Source: an uncultured bacterium (GTDB taxonomy: Bacteria; Gemmatimonadota; Gemmatimonadetes; Longimicrobiales; RSA9). Taken from it: a stretch of DNA of 63,441 nucleotides. The stretch's first letter is position 1. Every line of letters begins with the position of its first letter. This document shows positions 1-8,367 of this stretch, piece by piece. Made by a program: the position numbers and the translations under genes. A model generated the notes under the pieces. The model was not told the origin of the DNA and searched no databases. It worked only from the letters and a program-made list of their open reading frames with translations. Location: contig CALBZE010000095.1 of assembly GCA_937889645.1 (NCBI GenBank), positions 1 to 63,441 on the forward strand. The letters are read 5' to 3'.

Positions 1-95
1 GCGCCGGGCCAGCGGCGCCGCCCCCGCCGGCGCAGCCGCCGCCCCCCGCGCGTGGCACGCGCGCCGCCCCGGGCGCCCCCGCGCGCCACCGGCGC
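1..95. repeat. GC-rich hairpin array, cut by the window start
   Basis: No gene is visible here. The stretch consists of consecutive short inverted repeats: 1-6 with 13-18, CGGC-GCA-GCCG at 28-38, a perfect 7-bp stem CGCGCGT/ACGCGCG with loop GGC at 47-63, GCGCC/GGCGC at 61-76 and GCGCC-ACC-GGCGC at 83-95. They are separated by C-rich spacers. The style matches the longer array at 32751-33055. The sequence TATTACATTG at 101-110 follows directly and shares TTACATT with the region just after the other array. It may contain a -10 element for pdxH, which is inference. Confidence 0.5.
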
Positions 96-148
96 ACGCC
101 TATTACATTGTCCATGCAGCGTCATAGCCGAACCCAAGGAGGCCCGAC

Positions 149-793
149 TTGCCCCCATCCATCGCCGACCTTCGCCGCGAATACGCCGGGACCCCGCTCC
201 TCGAGCACGCCGTCCACCCGGACGCCGTCGCGCAGTTCCGGGCGTGGTTCGAGGAAGCGATGAGTGCAGGCGTCGTCGAGCCGAACGCGATGACGCTGGC
301 CACCGCGACGCCCGACGGCCGGCCGTCCGCGCGCATGGTGCTGCTCAAGGGGCTCGACGAGCGCGGCTTTTCGTTCTACACGGACTACGAGAGCCGCAAG
401 GGGCGGGAGCTGGAGGCGAACCCGCACGCGGCGCTCGTCTTCTACTGGCCGGAGCTGCACCGCCAGGTCCGCGTGACCGGCACGGTCTCCCGCGTCCCGC
501 GCGAGGAGTCGGAGGCGTACTTCCGCAGCCGCCCGCTCGCGAGCCGTCTGTCCGCGTGGGCGTCGCGGCAGAGCGAGCCGGTCCCGAGCCGTGAGGCGCT
601 CGAGGCGCGCCACCGCGAGGCCGAGGAGCGCTTCGCCGACGGCGATGTCCCGCTCCCCGACCGCTGGGGCGGCTACGTCGTAGAGCCCGAGGTCATCGAG
701 TTCTGGCAGGGACGCCCGGGCCGCCTCCACGACCGGCTCCGCTACACGCGGCAGCCGGACGGCGGCTGGCGCATCGAACGACTGTCGCCGTGA
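149..793 (+). CDS. pdxH: Pyridoxamine 5'-phosphate oxidase
   Basis: This FMN-dependent enzyme oxidises pyridoxamine/pyridoxine 5'-phosphate to pyridoxal phosphate, the last step of vitamin B6 synthesis and salvage, in the cytoplasm. The 214 residues match the usual family length. The flavin-binding split barrel carries ARMVLLKG near residues 54-61 and SFYTDYESRKG near 71-81. The C-terminal dimerisation segment has the family tail LHDRLRYTR near residues 194-202. The start is a TTG: an AAGGAGG ribosome site at 136-142 lies six bases upstream and no better ATG fits. The stop overlaps the GTG start of truD (GTGA), so the two are probably translationally coupled. Confidence 0.95.
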   Translation: MPPSIADLRREYAGTPLLEHAVHPDAVAQFRAWFEEAMSAGVVEPNAMTLATATPDGRPSARMVLLKGLDERGFSFYTDYESRKGRELEANPHAALVFYWPELHRQVRVTGTVSRVPREESEAYFRSRPLASRLSAWASRQSEPVPSREALEARHREAEERFADGDVPLPDRWGGYVVEPEVIEFWQGRPGRLHDRLRYTRQPDGGWRIERLSP

Positions 794-2316
794 GTGACGC
801 GGCACGCGACGACGGGCGCGGCCCCGCGTCGGCCGCGCAGCCGCCGGCGGAGACTTCGGCGCCCCCGGAAACGCCGGAAACGCCGGAAACGCCGGAAACG
901 CCGGAAACGCCGGAAACCCCGGAAACCCCGGAAACCCCGGAAACCCCGGAAACCCCGGAGACCCCGGAGACCGGCGGGTGCCCAGGCGACCCGGGCGTGA
1001 CCCGCGGGACCGGCACCCCCGCCCTCCTCACGCCCGGCGCCGAGCCGTGGCCGTACCTCACGGCCGATGTGCCCGCGGTCGCCGGCACGCTCAAGGCGCG
1101 CTACGAGGACTTCGTCGTCGAGGAGATCCCGCTCTACGCGCCCGAAGGGCGCGGCGACCACGTCCACTTCGTCATCGAGAAGGCGGGGCTCACGACTCAC
1201 AAGGCGGTGGCCGACATCGCCCGTGCGCTCGGCGTCCGGCCGCGCGACATCGGACTCGCCGGGCTCAAGGACGCCCGCGCGGTCACGCGTCAGACGCTCA
1301 GCGTCGAACACGTCGACCCGGACCGTGTCGCGTCGCTCGAGCTGCCGCGGATCCGCGTCCTCTCCGTCGCGCGCCACCCGCGCAAGCTGCGCGTCGGGCA
1401 CCTGTCGGGGAACCGCTTCAGGATCCGGCTGCGCGACGTCGACGCCGCGCGCATCGACGACGTACGTCGCGTCCTCGACGTCCTCGCGCGACGCGGCGTT
1501 CCCAACTACTTCGGCGCGCAGCGATTCGGCGTGCGCGGCGACACGGCGGAGATCGGGCGTCGCCTCATCGCCGGCGACGTCGACGGCGCGGTCGCGCTCA
1601 TCGCGGGGCGGCCCGGGCCGAACGATACCGGCGCCGTCCTCGAGGCGCGCACGGCCTTCGAGGCGGGCGACTACGCAGCGGCGGCGGAGCTCTGGCCCCG
1701 CGCGTACGCGGCGCACGCCCGCCTCTCGCGCGCCATGGCCCGCGAGAAGGGGAACGCGCGCCGCGCGATCCGCGCGCTCGACCGTCGCATGCTCCGCCTC
1801 CTCGTGAACGCCTACCAGTCCTGGATCTTCAACCAGGTCCTCGCCCGTCGGATCGATACGCTCGACCGCCTCTTCGACGGCGACCTGGCCGTCAAGCACG
1901 CGACCGGCGGGATCTTCCGCGTCGACGACGCGACCGCCGAGCAGCCGCGCGCCGACCGGTTCGAGATCTCGCCGACGGGGCCGCTCCCCGGCGCGGAGAT
2001 GCGACGCGCCGAGGGCGCGCCCGGCGCGATCGAGGAGGAGGTGCTGCGAGATGCGGGACGGCGGCTCGAGGACTTCCCGTCGACCGGCCCGTTCCGCGTG
2101 ACCGGCGGCCGGCGAGCGCTACGGTTCCCACTGCGCGACGTCGCCGTCGAGCCGGGGAGCGACGAAGCGGGCTCCTACCTCGAGTTCCGCTTCACCCTGC
2201 CGCCGGGGTGCTACGCGACGGCCGTGCTCCGCGAGGTCTGCAAAGACCGCCTCGCCGGCGTCACGCCCGACGCCGGCGAGGCCGATGGGGGAGAGGCGGA
2301 CGAAAGTCGACGATGA
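790..2316 (+). CDS. truD: tRNA pseudouridine synthase TruD, with a repetitive N-terminal extension
   Basis: TruD makes pseudouridine at position 13 of tRNAs. The catalytic block GLKDARAVTRQ near residues 158-168 holds the aspartate nucleophile. The family motifs NYFGAQRFG and NAYQSWIFNQ follow. The protein (508 residues) is longer than typical TruD (about 350) because of an N-terminal extension: residues 26-61 are twelve consecutive Pro-Glu-Thr repeats, and the catalytic fold only begins after about residue 85. The GTG start overlaps the pdxH stop. The extension is acidic and probably disordered; its role is unknown. A downstream start would omit it, but none with a good ribosome site was noticed, and the coupling to pdxH favours the long form. 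Confidence 0.93.
   Translation: MSDAARDDGRGPASAAQPPAETSAPPETPETPETPETPETPETPETPETPETPETPETPETGGCPGDPGVTRGTGTPALLTPGAEPWPYLTADVPAVAGTLKARYEDFVVEEIPLYAPEGRGDHVHFVIEKAGLTTHKAVADIARALGVRPRDIGLAGLKDARAVTRQTLSVEHVDPDRVASLELPRIRVLSVARHPRKLRVGHLSGNRFRIRLRDVDAARIDDVRRVLDVLARRGVPNYFGAQRFGVRGDTAEIGRRLIAGDVDGAVALIAGRPGPNDTGAVLEARTAFEAGDYAAAAELWPRAYAAHARLSRAMAREKGNARRAIRALDRRMLRLLVNAYQSWIFNQVLARRIDTLDRLFDGDLAVKHATGGIFRVDDATAEQPRADRFEISPTGPLPGAEMRRAEGAPGAIEEEVLRDAGRRLEDFPSTGPFRVTGGRRALRFPLRDVAVEPGSDEAGSYLEFRFTLPPGCYATAVLREVCKDRLAGVTPDAGEADGGEADESRR
865..972 (+). repeat. 12 x 9-bp tandem repeat encoding Pro-Glu-Thr
   Basis: Twelve in-frame copies of CCG-GAA/GAG-ACG/ACC encode (PET)12 within truD. The first five copies end in ACG and the last seven in ACC, and the last two use GAG. 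The array therefore seems to have grown by duplication of neighbouring units. Gain or loss of whole units keeps the reading frame. Confidence 0.95.
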
Positions 2317-2372
2317 GTGCGCGTTCGGACGCAGACGGCCCGTCGCCGAGAGGATCCGATACGAGATCCCTC

Positions 2373-2432
2373 GACGATGGGAGGTCGATCACGCGCGGGG
2401 TTGACGACGGGAGGTCGATCACGCGCGGGGTT
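2373..2432. repeat. 30-bp tandem direct repeat (two copies)
   Basis: Copies at 2373-2402 and 2403-2432 differ at one base (GACGATGGG versus GACGACGGG). The second copy runs into the stop codon of the minus-strand lipoprotein gene. The repeat sits between the convergent ends of truD and that gene. Confidence 0.9.
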
Positions 2433-2832
2433 ACCGACGGCGCGTGTAGATCATGATCGCGCCGTGCGGGTGGCCGGTCCCGAACCGCGTCGTCGCCTCC
2501 GCCGCGCTCAGTCGTTCGATGCGCGAGATCGAGATCGCCGAGATGCTGGAGAGCATCGACACCGGGCCGTACTTCAGATCGTCGATGTAGACGACGATGT
2601 CGTCGTCCGCGCCCAAGCCGAGCGTGGACGGCCCCGACTTCTGGAGGAAATGAGGCCGCAGACGACGGATCACGTCGTACGCGTTCGTCGCCTGAATGCT
2701 CTGGATCTCCTCCTCGAGGATCACGTTCCGTGAGGCCTTGGGAGCACCCTTGGTGCCGCCGGACGCGCTGGCGCACGCGGCCGGGACGAGAGCGAGCAGG
2801 GCGACCAGGAAGAGACGGGTGGGGGTGCGCAT
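2431..2832 (-). CDS. Small TonB-receptor Plug-like lipoprotein
   Basis: A 133-residue secreted protein. It has an N-terminal signal (MRTPTRLFLVALLALVP) ending in AAC, a likely but non-ideal lipobox. The mature part resembles an isolated Plug domain: an EEIQSIQATNAYDVIRRLRP segment, VYIDDLKYGPV, then SISRIERLSAAEATTRFGTG and a final IMIYT strand. Short stand-alone proteins of this type are, to my knowledge, common in Gemmatimonadota; their function is not established. The start is supported by GGAGG at 2841-2845. The gene stands alone, convergent with truD. Confidence 0.75.
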   Translation of the reverse strand: MRTPTRLFLVALLALVPAACASASGGTKGAPKASRNVILEEEIQSIQATNAYDVIRRLRPHFLQKSGPSTLGLGADDDIVVYIDDLKYGPVSMLSSISAISISRIERLSAAEATTRFGTGHPHGAIMIYTRRR

Positions 2833-3171
2833 CTGTCTGTCCTCCGTGTTCGCGATCGGAACCAGACGACCGGAGAGGCTCGCCGGAGCTGTCGTCCCCA
2901 TGATGGCAACCGCCCGGACGCCGCGCAATCCCGAAGAGTTCTCGCCGGCGATGTCGCACCCGCCGCGCGGCGTCGCACTCACCACCCGACGTCGCACCCG
3001 CCGCCCGACGTCGCACCCGCCGGCGAACGTCGGGCCCGACCCGCCGGATGGTGCGCCCGACGCGCCGGATGGTCCGGGCGAAGCGAACCGCGTGCGGCCG
3101 GCGAACGTCGGGCCCGTTACGCGGGTACTTGGGTCACCGCCCGTCGTGGCCGTCCCAATAGTGGAGGAAAG
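2833..3171. other. Intergenic region with imperfect GC-rich repeats
   Basis: This is the upstream region of two divergent genes. From about 2950 to 3120 it contains degenerate copies of short units related to CGACGTCGCACCCGCCG and GCGAACGTCGGGCCCG (the latter twice). No gene was found. Promoters for both neighbours should lie here but could not be placed. Confidence 0.5.
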
Positions 3172-3711
3172 ATGTCCGCAAGAGGACTTGCTCTCATCCG
3201 CACCTTCGCCCTCGCCAGCGCCGCGGGGGCGCTGCTCACCGCCTGCGCGGACGCGCCGCTGCCGAGCGGCGCCGTCGGCTCGCCCGCGCCCGAGTACGCC
3301 GCCCGCACCCTCGACGGCGACACCGTCTCGCTCGCCGACCTCCGCGGCGACGCCGTCCTCCTCAACGTGTGGGCGACGTGGTGCCCGCCCTGCCGCAAAG
3401 AGATGCCGGACCTGCAGGCCCTGCACGAAGAGTTCGAGGACGCCGGGCTGCGCGTGGTCGGCATCAGCATCGACGCCGCCGGCGCCGACGAGGTCGTCCG
3501 CGAGTTCCTGCGCGACTACGGGATCACCTACACGATCCTCCGCGACCCCGACGATCGCATCACCCAGCTCTTCCCCGCGCCCGGCGTCCCGATCACCGTC
3601 CTCGTCGACGCCAACGGGAAGATCTCGTGGCGACACCTGGGGCCGGTGACCGCAGACGACCCGGGCCTTCGCGCGGCGATCGCCGCCGCTCTGCCGCCGC
3701 GCGGAAAGTGA
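3172..3711 (+). CDS. TlpA/ResA-type thioredoxin-fold lipoprotein
   Basis: A periplasmic, membrane-anchored thiol-disulfide oxidoreductase of 179 residues. The signal peptide ends in the lipobox LLTAC (Cys near residue 25). The thioredoxin fold begins at GSPAPEYAARTLDG and carries the redox motif WCPPC near residues 69-73, with the cis-proline region GVPIT near 145-149. TlpA/ResA proteins typically reduce apocytochrome c or other periplasmic thiols; the substrate is not shown here. A ribosome site (GGAGGAAAG) precedes the ATG. No cytochrome-maturation genes are adjacent. Confidence 0.9.
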   Translation: MSARGLALIRTFALASAAGALLTACADAPLPSGAVGSPAPEYAARTLDGDTVSLADLRGDAVLLNVWATWCPPCRKEMPDLQALHEEFEDAGLRVVGISIDAAGADEVVREFLRDYGITYTILRDPDDRITQLFPAPGVPITVLVDANGKISWRHLGPVTADDPGLRAAIAAALPPRGK

Positions 3712-4230
3712 GAGTCCCGGCCGGGGCGCGCTGTGCCTGAACGCCGCCCCCGCCCCCGGCAACGCGCGTAACCGGCCGGCCGGGGGCGGCCGCCGGCCGG
3801 CGCGGTCCGGGGGCTCGGCCACGTCGTCGCGCGCGCCCTTGGGGCGCTCGGTCGCTTCGCCTGGCGCACCCTGGCGCACCACCGCGTCGTCGCGCGCCCG
3901 TGGGGCTCGGCCGGTTGGTCGGGTGCGCCGTTGGGGCTCGGCCGGTGTCGTCGGGCGGGCTCTGGAGGCTCGGCCGACGTCGTCGCGCGGACGCGGCCGT
4001 GATCGCGTGCTTTCGCCGTGAGCGGACCCCGCCACCAACAATTCCTGCAGACAGAGCGCGATGGCGCCGTCGGCATGGTTGGTGGTCGGCGCCGGCGGCC
4101 GGCGGCTCGCCGCGCGGCGGTGGCCCAAACCGGTATGCTCGGCCCAGACGCGCAGCCGCGCCCCGGACGCTCGACCGACTCCGTGGGCCCCGGCGCGGCG
4201 CCGGCACGATCCCCGCGCCCCGAACGCACG
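3712..4230. other. Intergenic region with degenerate tandem repeats
   Basis: No gene was found. From about 3810 to 4000 there are imperfect repeats of a unit of roughly 40-50 bases built around GGGGCTCGGCCG and GTCGTCGCGCG. Open frames crossing it have no recognisable domains. Confidence 0.45.
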
Positions 4231-4262
4231 AGAGGGCGGTCCCCCCCGCGGTCCCGCCCTCT
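4231..4262 (-). terminator. Hairpin downstream of the 41-residue gene
   Basis: The arms AGAGGGCGG (4231-4239) and CCGCCCTCT (4254-4262) form a 9-bp stem. It lies about 30 bases past the stop of the small minus-strand gene. There is no clear T tract, so termination is inferred from position. Confidence 0.55.
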
Positions 4263-4292
4263 ATCTATTCCAAACGGCCCGTCGTTGGCCGC

Positions 4293-4418
4293 TCACCCCA
4301 GGTAGCCGGCTGCCTCGATCACGGGATACATCAGAGCGGCCATACCGCCGAAGTAGAGAATGACGCTTCCAAGGGTCTTGGCCACCGCTACCTGGATCAC
4401 CGGGTCGATCTTCTTCAT
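4293..4418 (-). CDS. 41-residue putative membrane protein
   Basis: The peptide starts MKKIDPVIQVAVAKTLG and continues as a hydrophobic stretch with one probable transmembrane segment (about residues 14-33). The sequence around the ATG has a purine-rich AGAGGA site, and a hairpin follows the stop. A longer frame exists upstream but has no hydrophobic or recognisable features. Family unknown. The ribosome site, the following hairpin and the sensible hydrophobic profile support a real small gene; codon evidence is too short to be decisive. Confidence 0.5.
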   Translation of the reverse strand: MKKIDPVIQVAVAKTLGSVILYFGGMAALMYPVIEAAGYLG

Positions 4419-4893
4419 GATCTCTCGTCCTCTATCTGCTGGGCGGCCGAAGCCGCCTCCTCGTTGTGTATGGTTCTGTCGTCCGAGTTCCTGCCGTCCG
4501 ACCGACGGTCGAGCCGTCCGGCATCCCGTCCTCGTCATGCGCCCGCCCTTACGGGCGACGACGGGGGCGGGTTTCAAGCTGGTCGGACCGTCCCGGCAGC
4601 CATGGCCGACGCGGCCGCATCGTCGGCCAACCCCGTCGTCATCCACTTAGAGCGATGGAACGTCGAAAGGGTTGCTTCGCCCTGCACGACGGGCGCTGTG
4701 CCAACGCGCCGCCGCACCACCGGCCGACTGCAACGACCCCGGCGCCCCCTGCATCCCGCCCACCCCCTCTCCGGCCCCAAGCTTGTCTCCCCTCGCGCCC
4801 GGATTTACCTTCCTTCATCCGTAGGTAACGGTCGGTGATGCGGCCGGCGAACCTGCGTGGTGCCCCTCCGGGCGTCACTCTTGGGAGGACATC
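4419..4893. other. Divergent intergenic region
   Basis: A 475-base stretch between the small membrane-protein gene (minus) and the barrel-fusion gene (plus). It should carry promoters for both. No gene, RNA or clear repeat was recognised apart from the strong GGGAGGACATC ribosome site just before 4894. Confidence 0.5.
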
Positions 4894-6561
4894 ATGCGCG
4901 CTGCCGCGTGGACAGCCCTGCTCCTGCTGGGCGGCCCGGCCGTAGCCTGGGCCCAGACCTCCCCGTTCCTTCTCACCGCGCACGCAGATTTCGAGTACAT
5001 CGCCGGCGATCCCGTCGTCGGGGTCGCGGGGTTCCAGGGCGGGAAACTCCTCGCGGGGGGCGAGTACCGGCTTGCCGATCGCCTCTCCGTCTTCGCGGAG
5101 CTGGACGCGCGCGCGCGCACCGGTGGCGTCCGTGTGGCGCTCGACCGCATCGCGGTGCGATGGGCGGCGCGGGACGACCTCGCCCTGTCCGTCGGGCGGC
5201 TCCACTCGCCGGTCAGCTACTGGACCAACGCTTTCGCGCCGGGGGGCTGGAACCGCACCAGCGCCACCGCGCCGGCGTTGGCCGACCCGGACGCCGGGAT
5301 CCTGCCGCACTACATCGTCGGCCTGCGGGCGGACGCCCGCGCCGCCGCGGGGCCGGTCGAGCTGGCGCCCACCGTCGTCTACGCCAACGGCCGAGACTCC
5401 GGGCTCTCGAGCGCCGACGCCGACGCCGACTTCGACGGCCAATCGGCCTGGGCGCTCGCCCTCGCCGTCCGCCCGCTCCGGATCCCGGGGCTGAGCATCG
5501 GCGGGGCGCTGTACGACGATCGCGTCCGCTCCTTCGCCCTGCGCCCGGTCGACGAACGGATCGCGACCGCGCACGTCGCATACGACCGTGGCCCCCTCGA
5601 GGCGGCGATCGAATACGCGCTCATCGAACGCGTGGCCGACAGCGTCAGCCACAGGAGCCGCGGCTTCTACGCGCAGCTCGCCTACCGGCTCCCGGAGCAC
5701 CAGCTCCGGCTGATGCCTTACGTCCGCTTCGAGCGGCTGGACATGGCCGACGACGACCCGACGTTCCTGGTCCCGCCCGCGCCGGCGCTCGACCGCCGCG
5801 GGATCGCGATCGGCGTGCGCCACGACGTGCTGCCCATGGGCGCGCTCAAGGCCGAGCTCCGCTCGGAGCGGGCTTCCGACGGCGACCGGCTGACGGCGCT
5901 GCACCTCGCGGCGACGTTCCGCGTCGCGTGGCCGGGCGCCGAGCCAGCCACGATCGTCGCCGCGCCGCCGCCGTCGGGTCCGGCCGGCTCTGCCGCCCCC
6001 GACTCCGCGGGCACCGGAGCCGGTGACGCCGCCGCCAAGGCCGCGACCGACGCCGCGACCGACGGCCGCGCGCCTCGGCCCGAGACCCGGCCGGCCGGGC
6101 GTCAGGCTCCCGCGCCCCGCGGCGCACTCGCCGCCGCGCCCGGCCAGACCGGCGCGCGGCCGGCCGGCATCGCGATCGTCGTGCACCCGGCCACGCCCGC
6201 GACCGACGTCTCGCTCCCGGAGCTGCGGCGCATCTTCCGGGGCGAGCAGTCGACCTGGCCGGGCGGCGAGCCGATCGTGCTGCTGGTCCGCACGCCGCTC
6301 CCCGTCGAACGCGACGTCGTCCTCGGCCGGATCTTCCAGATGAACGAGACGGAGCTGAGGCAGTTCTGGCTGGAGCGGATCTTCCGCGACGCGACCGCGA
6401 CGGGGCCGCGCGTCGTCTCGGACCCGGACACGGCGCGGCGCCTCGTCGCCTCGCTCCCCGGGGCGATCAGCTTCCTCCCGGCCGACCAGGTCCCGCCCGA
6501 GCTGCGCGTGCTCCGCGTCGACGGCAAGCTCCCCGGCGAGCCGGGCTACCCGCTGCAATGA
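4894..6561 (+). CDS. Outer-membrane beta-barrel fused to a phosphate-binding-protein-like domain
   Basis: A 555-residue protein with a signal peptide (about residues 1-21, cut after AWA). Residues about 22-350 alternate in porin style, with repeated aromatic-ended strands. A Pro/Ala/Gly-rich linker follows (about 350-424). Residues about 425-555 look like a PstS-type substrate-binding fold: IVVHPATPATDVSLPELRRI, then FRGEQSTWPGGEPI, and near the end a LPGAISFLPADQVP block. The predicted place is the outer membrane with the binding domain in the periplasm. The ATGA overlap with the cyclase gene indicates coupling. In some proteobacteria a porin, a PBP-like protein and a HAMP signalling protein are, from memory, separate neighbours; here the first two appear fused. 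The ligand is unknown. Confidence 0.7.
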   Translation: MRAAAWTALLLLGGPAVAWAQTSPFLLTAHADFEYIAGDPVVGVAGFQGGKLLAGGEYRLADRLSVFAELDARARTGGVRVALDRIAVRWAARDDLALSVGRLHSPVSYWTNAFAPGGWNRTSATAPALADPDAGILPHYIVGLRADARAAAGPVELAPTVVYANGRDSGLSSADADADFDGQSAWALALAVRPLRIPGLSIGGALYDDRVRSFALRPVDERIATAHVAYDRGPLEAAIEYALIERVADSVSHRSRGFYAQLAYRLPEHQLRLMPYVRFERLDMADDDPTFLVPPAPALDRRGIAIGVRHDVLPMGALKAELRSERASDGDRLTALHLAATFRVAWPGAEPATIVAAPPPSGPAGSAAPDSAGTGAGDAAAKAATDAATDGRAPRPETRPAGRQAPAPRGALAAAPGQTGARPAGIAIVVHPATPATDVSLPELRRIFRGEQSTWPGGEPIVLLVRTPLPVERDVVLGRIFQMNETELRQFWLERIFRDATATGPRVVSDPDTARRLVASLPGAISFLPADQVPPELRVLRVDGKLPGEPGYPLQ

Positions 6562-8177
6562 AGACGGCCGGCGACGTTGCTAGGCGACTGCGCCGCGCCG
6601 CCGCCGCCGGCCGGCGCGCGCGCAAGCGGATCCGCGCGACGCTGCGGCCGCGCTCGATCCGGAGCCGCATCGTCGTCGCCGTCGCCGCGCTCCTCGCGAT
6701 CGGCGCGCTCAACGTGCTGACCTTCTACCACGCCGCCCGCCGGCGCGCGCAGGTGTTCGACGAGGTGCGCCGCGCGGTCGAACGGCAGACGCTGAGCCTC
6801 GAGACGCTGCACCAGCTCGAGGCGACGCACCGCGAGATCACGCTCCTCTCCGGCGTGATCGGCGTCGAGGGGCCGCCGCCGACCGACGCCGAACGGGTCG
6901 GGTTCAGGGTCCGGACGGACTCGATCCTCACCCGCCTCGACCGGCTCCTCGAGCTGTCCGCACCCGCCGATCGCGGCGAGGTAGAACGGCTCCGGTCCAA
7001 GGCCGGCGACCTCGTCGCAGCCTGGCGCGAGTTCTACGACAGCCGCGGCGTCGACCCGGTCCGCGCGCTCCAGGTCAGCATCGACGTCCACCCCCGCGCC
7101 GCGGAGCTCATCAACCGCGACGTCCCCACCGCCGTCGAGCGCGAGAAGGCCCGCGTCACCGAGATCAGCGAGGCGTTCGTCGCCATGGAGCGCGACATCT
7201 CCCGCTCGATCTGGACGATCTTCGCTGCATCGGCGCTCTTCGGCATCCTGCTCGCATTCACGATGTCGCGCGACCTGCTTCGCGCGATCGGCGCGCTCCG
7301 CCTCGGCGCCGAGCGGATCGGCCAGGGCGACCTCGACCACCGCATCCGCATCCGCCCCGGCGACGAGCTGGCCGAGGTCGCCGCCAGCTTCAACGTCATG
7401 GCCGCGCGGCTGCGCGAGCGGACCGCGGAGATCGAGGAGCAGCGTCGCGTCTCCGAGTCGCTCCTGCTCAACATCCTCCCGCGCCGTGTCGCCGACGAGC
7501 TGCGCCGCAAGGGGCGCGTCGACCCGAAGTACCTCCCGGACACGACCATCCTGTTCGCCGATCTCGTCGGTTTCACGCGCCTGTTCGACCTCCTCTCCGT
7601 CGACCGGATGGTCCGTCTGCTCGACGACCTCGTCACGGACTTCGACCGGATCACGCGCGTCTACGGGCTCGAGAAGCTCAAGACGATCGGCGACTCGTAC
7701 ATGTGCGCGGGCGGGCTGCTGCGCGAGGACCCGTCGCACCCGGTCGACAGCGTGCTCGCCGCGTTCGACATCATCCACGCCGTGCGCCGGCGCGCCGAGG
7801 CCGAACGGCTCCCGCTCGCGATCCGTATCGGGATCCACACGGGTCCGGTCGCGATGGGCGTCGTCGGGATCGACAAGTTCGCGTTCGACGTCTGGGGCGA
7901 GACGGTCAACTTCGCGGCGCGCCTCGAGGCCGCGAGCAGCGAGAACCGCATCAACGTCTCGCACGCGACGTACGTGCGCGTGAAGGACTTCTTCGCCTGC
8001 GAGAGCAGGGGCGAGGTCGCGACGAAGGAGGGGACGTCGCACCCGATGTACTTCGTGCGGGGGATCCACCCCGAGCTCGTCGGCCCCGGCTCGCCGCCCG
8101 CGGCGTTCCGCGAACGCTACCGCACCTATTTCGAAAAGCCGCCCGCGGGGTTCCCCACCGAGCCGATCCTCGTGTAG
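6558..8177 (+). CDS. Membrane HAMP-domain adenylate cyclase (class III)
   Basis: Predicted to make cAMP in response to a periplasmic signal. In order: a basic N-terminus, TM1 (about residues 36-55), an extracytoplasmic helical region (about 56-212), TM2 (about 213-235), HAMP (about 236-290), a linker helix with LLNILPRRVADELRRKG, and the cyclase domain (about 325-500). Metal-binding aspartate lies in FADLVGFT (333-340). The lysine in KLKTIGDSYM and the aspartate in FDVWGETVNFAARLE are the residue pair typical of adenine specificity. Start ATG overlaps the stop of the barrel-PBP gene, suggesting that the upstream protein supplies the sensed signal. No downstream cAMP-binding protein is in the window. 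Confidence 0.88.
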   Translation: MKTAGDVARRLRRAAAAGRRARKRIRATLRPRSIRSRIVVAVAALLAIGALNVLTFYHAARRRAQVFDEVRRAVERQTLSLETLHQLEATHREITLLSGVIGVEGPPPTDAERVGFRVRTDSILTRLDRLLELSAPADRGEVERLRSKAGDLVAAWREFYDSRGVDPVRALQVSIDVHPRAAELINRDVPTAVEREKARVTEISEAFVAMERDISRSIWTIFAASALFGILLAFTMSRDLLRAIGALRLGAERIGQGDLDHRIRIRPGDELAEVAASFNVMAARLRERTAEIEEQRRVSESLLLNILPRRVADELRRKGRVDPKYLPDTTILFADLVGFTRLFDLLSVDRMVRLLDDLVTDFDRITRVYGLEKLKTIGDSYMCAGGLLREDPSHPVDSVLAAFDIIHAVRRRAEAERLPLAIRIGIHTGPVAMGVVGIDKFAFDVWGETVNFAARLEAASSENRINVSHATYVRVKDFFACESRGEVATKEGTSHPMYFVRGIHPELVGPGSPPAAFRERYRTYFEKPPAGFPTEPILV

Positions 8178-8240
8178 CGACGCGGCCCGGTGCGCGACGC
8201 GGCGTCTCCCGCGCCCGCGTACCGTTCTGCGTCCCGCCCG

Positions 8241-8312
8241 GCGCCGAGTGCCCATCCCGCGCCGAGCGCCCACCTCGCGCCGAGTGCCCACCCCGTGCCG
8301 AGCGCCCACCCC
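8241..8312. repeat. Four tandem copies of an 18-bp unit
   Basis: Units at 8241-8258, 8259-8276, 8277-8294 and 8295-8312 follow GCGCCGAGYGCCCAYCYC. They lie in the leader between the cyclase gene and the CDC48 gene. They could be read in frame with the downstream gene, but its ribosome site at 8353-8360 favours a later start. Confidence 0.9.
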
Positions 8313-8367
8313 GTGCCCGCACGGTTCTTGCGCGCCCGCACCGCGGACTTCCGAGGAGGAGCCGGGC

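Noticed and set aside
4639..6558. Minus-strand frame opposite the barrel-PBP gene
   Set aside because: Low-complexity Arg/Gly/Ala/Glu content, no start signal; the plus-strand gene has signal peptide and domains.
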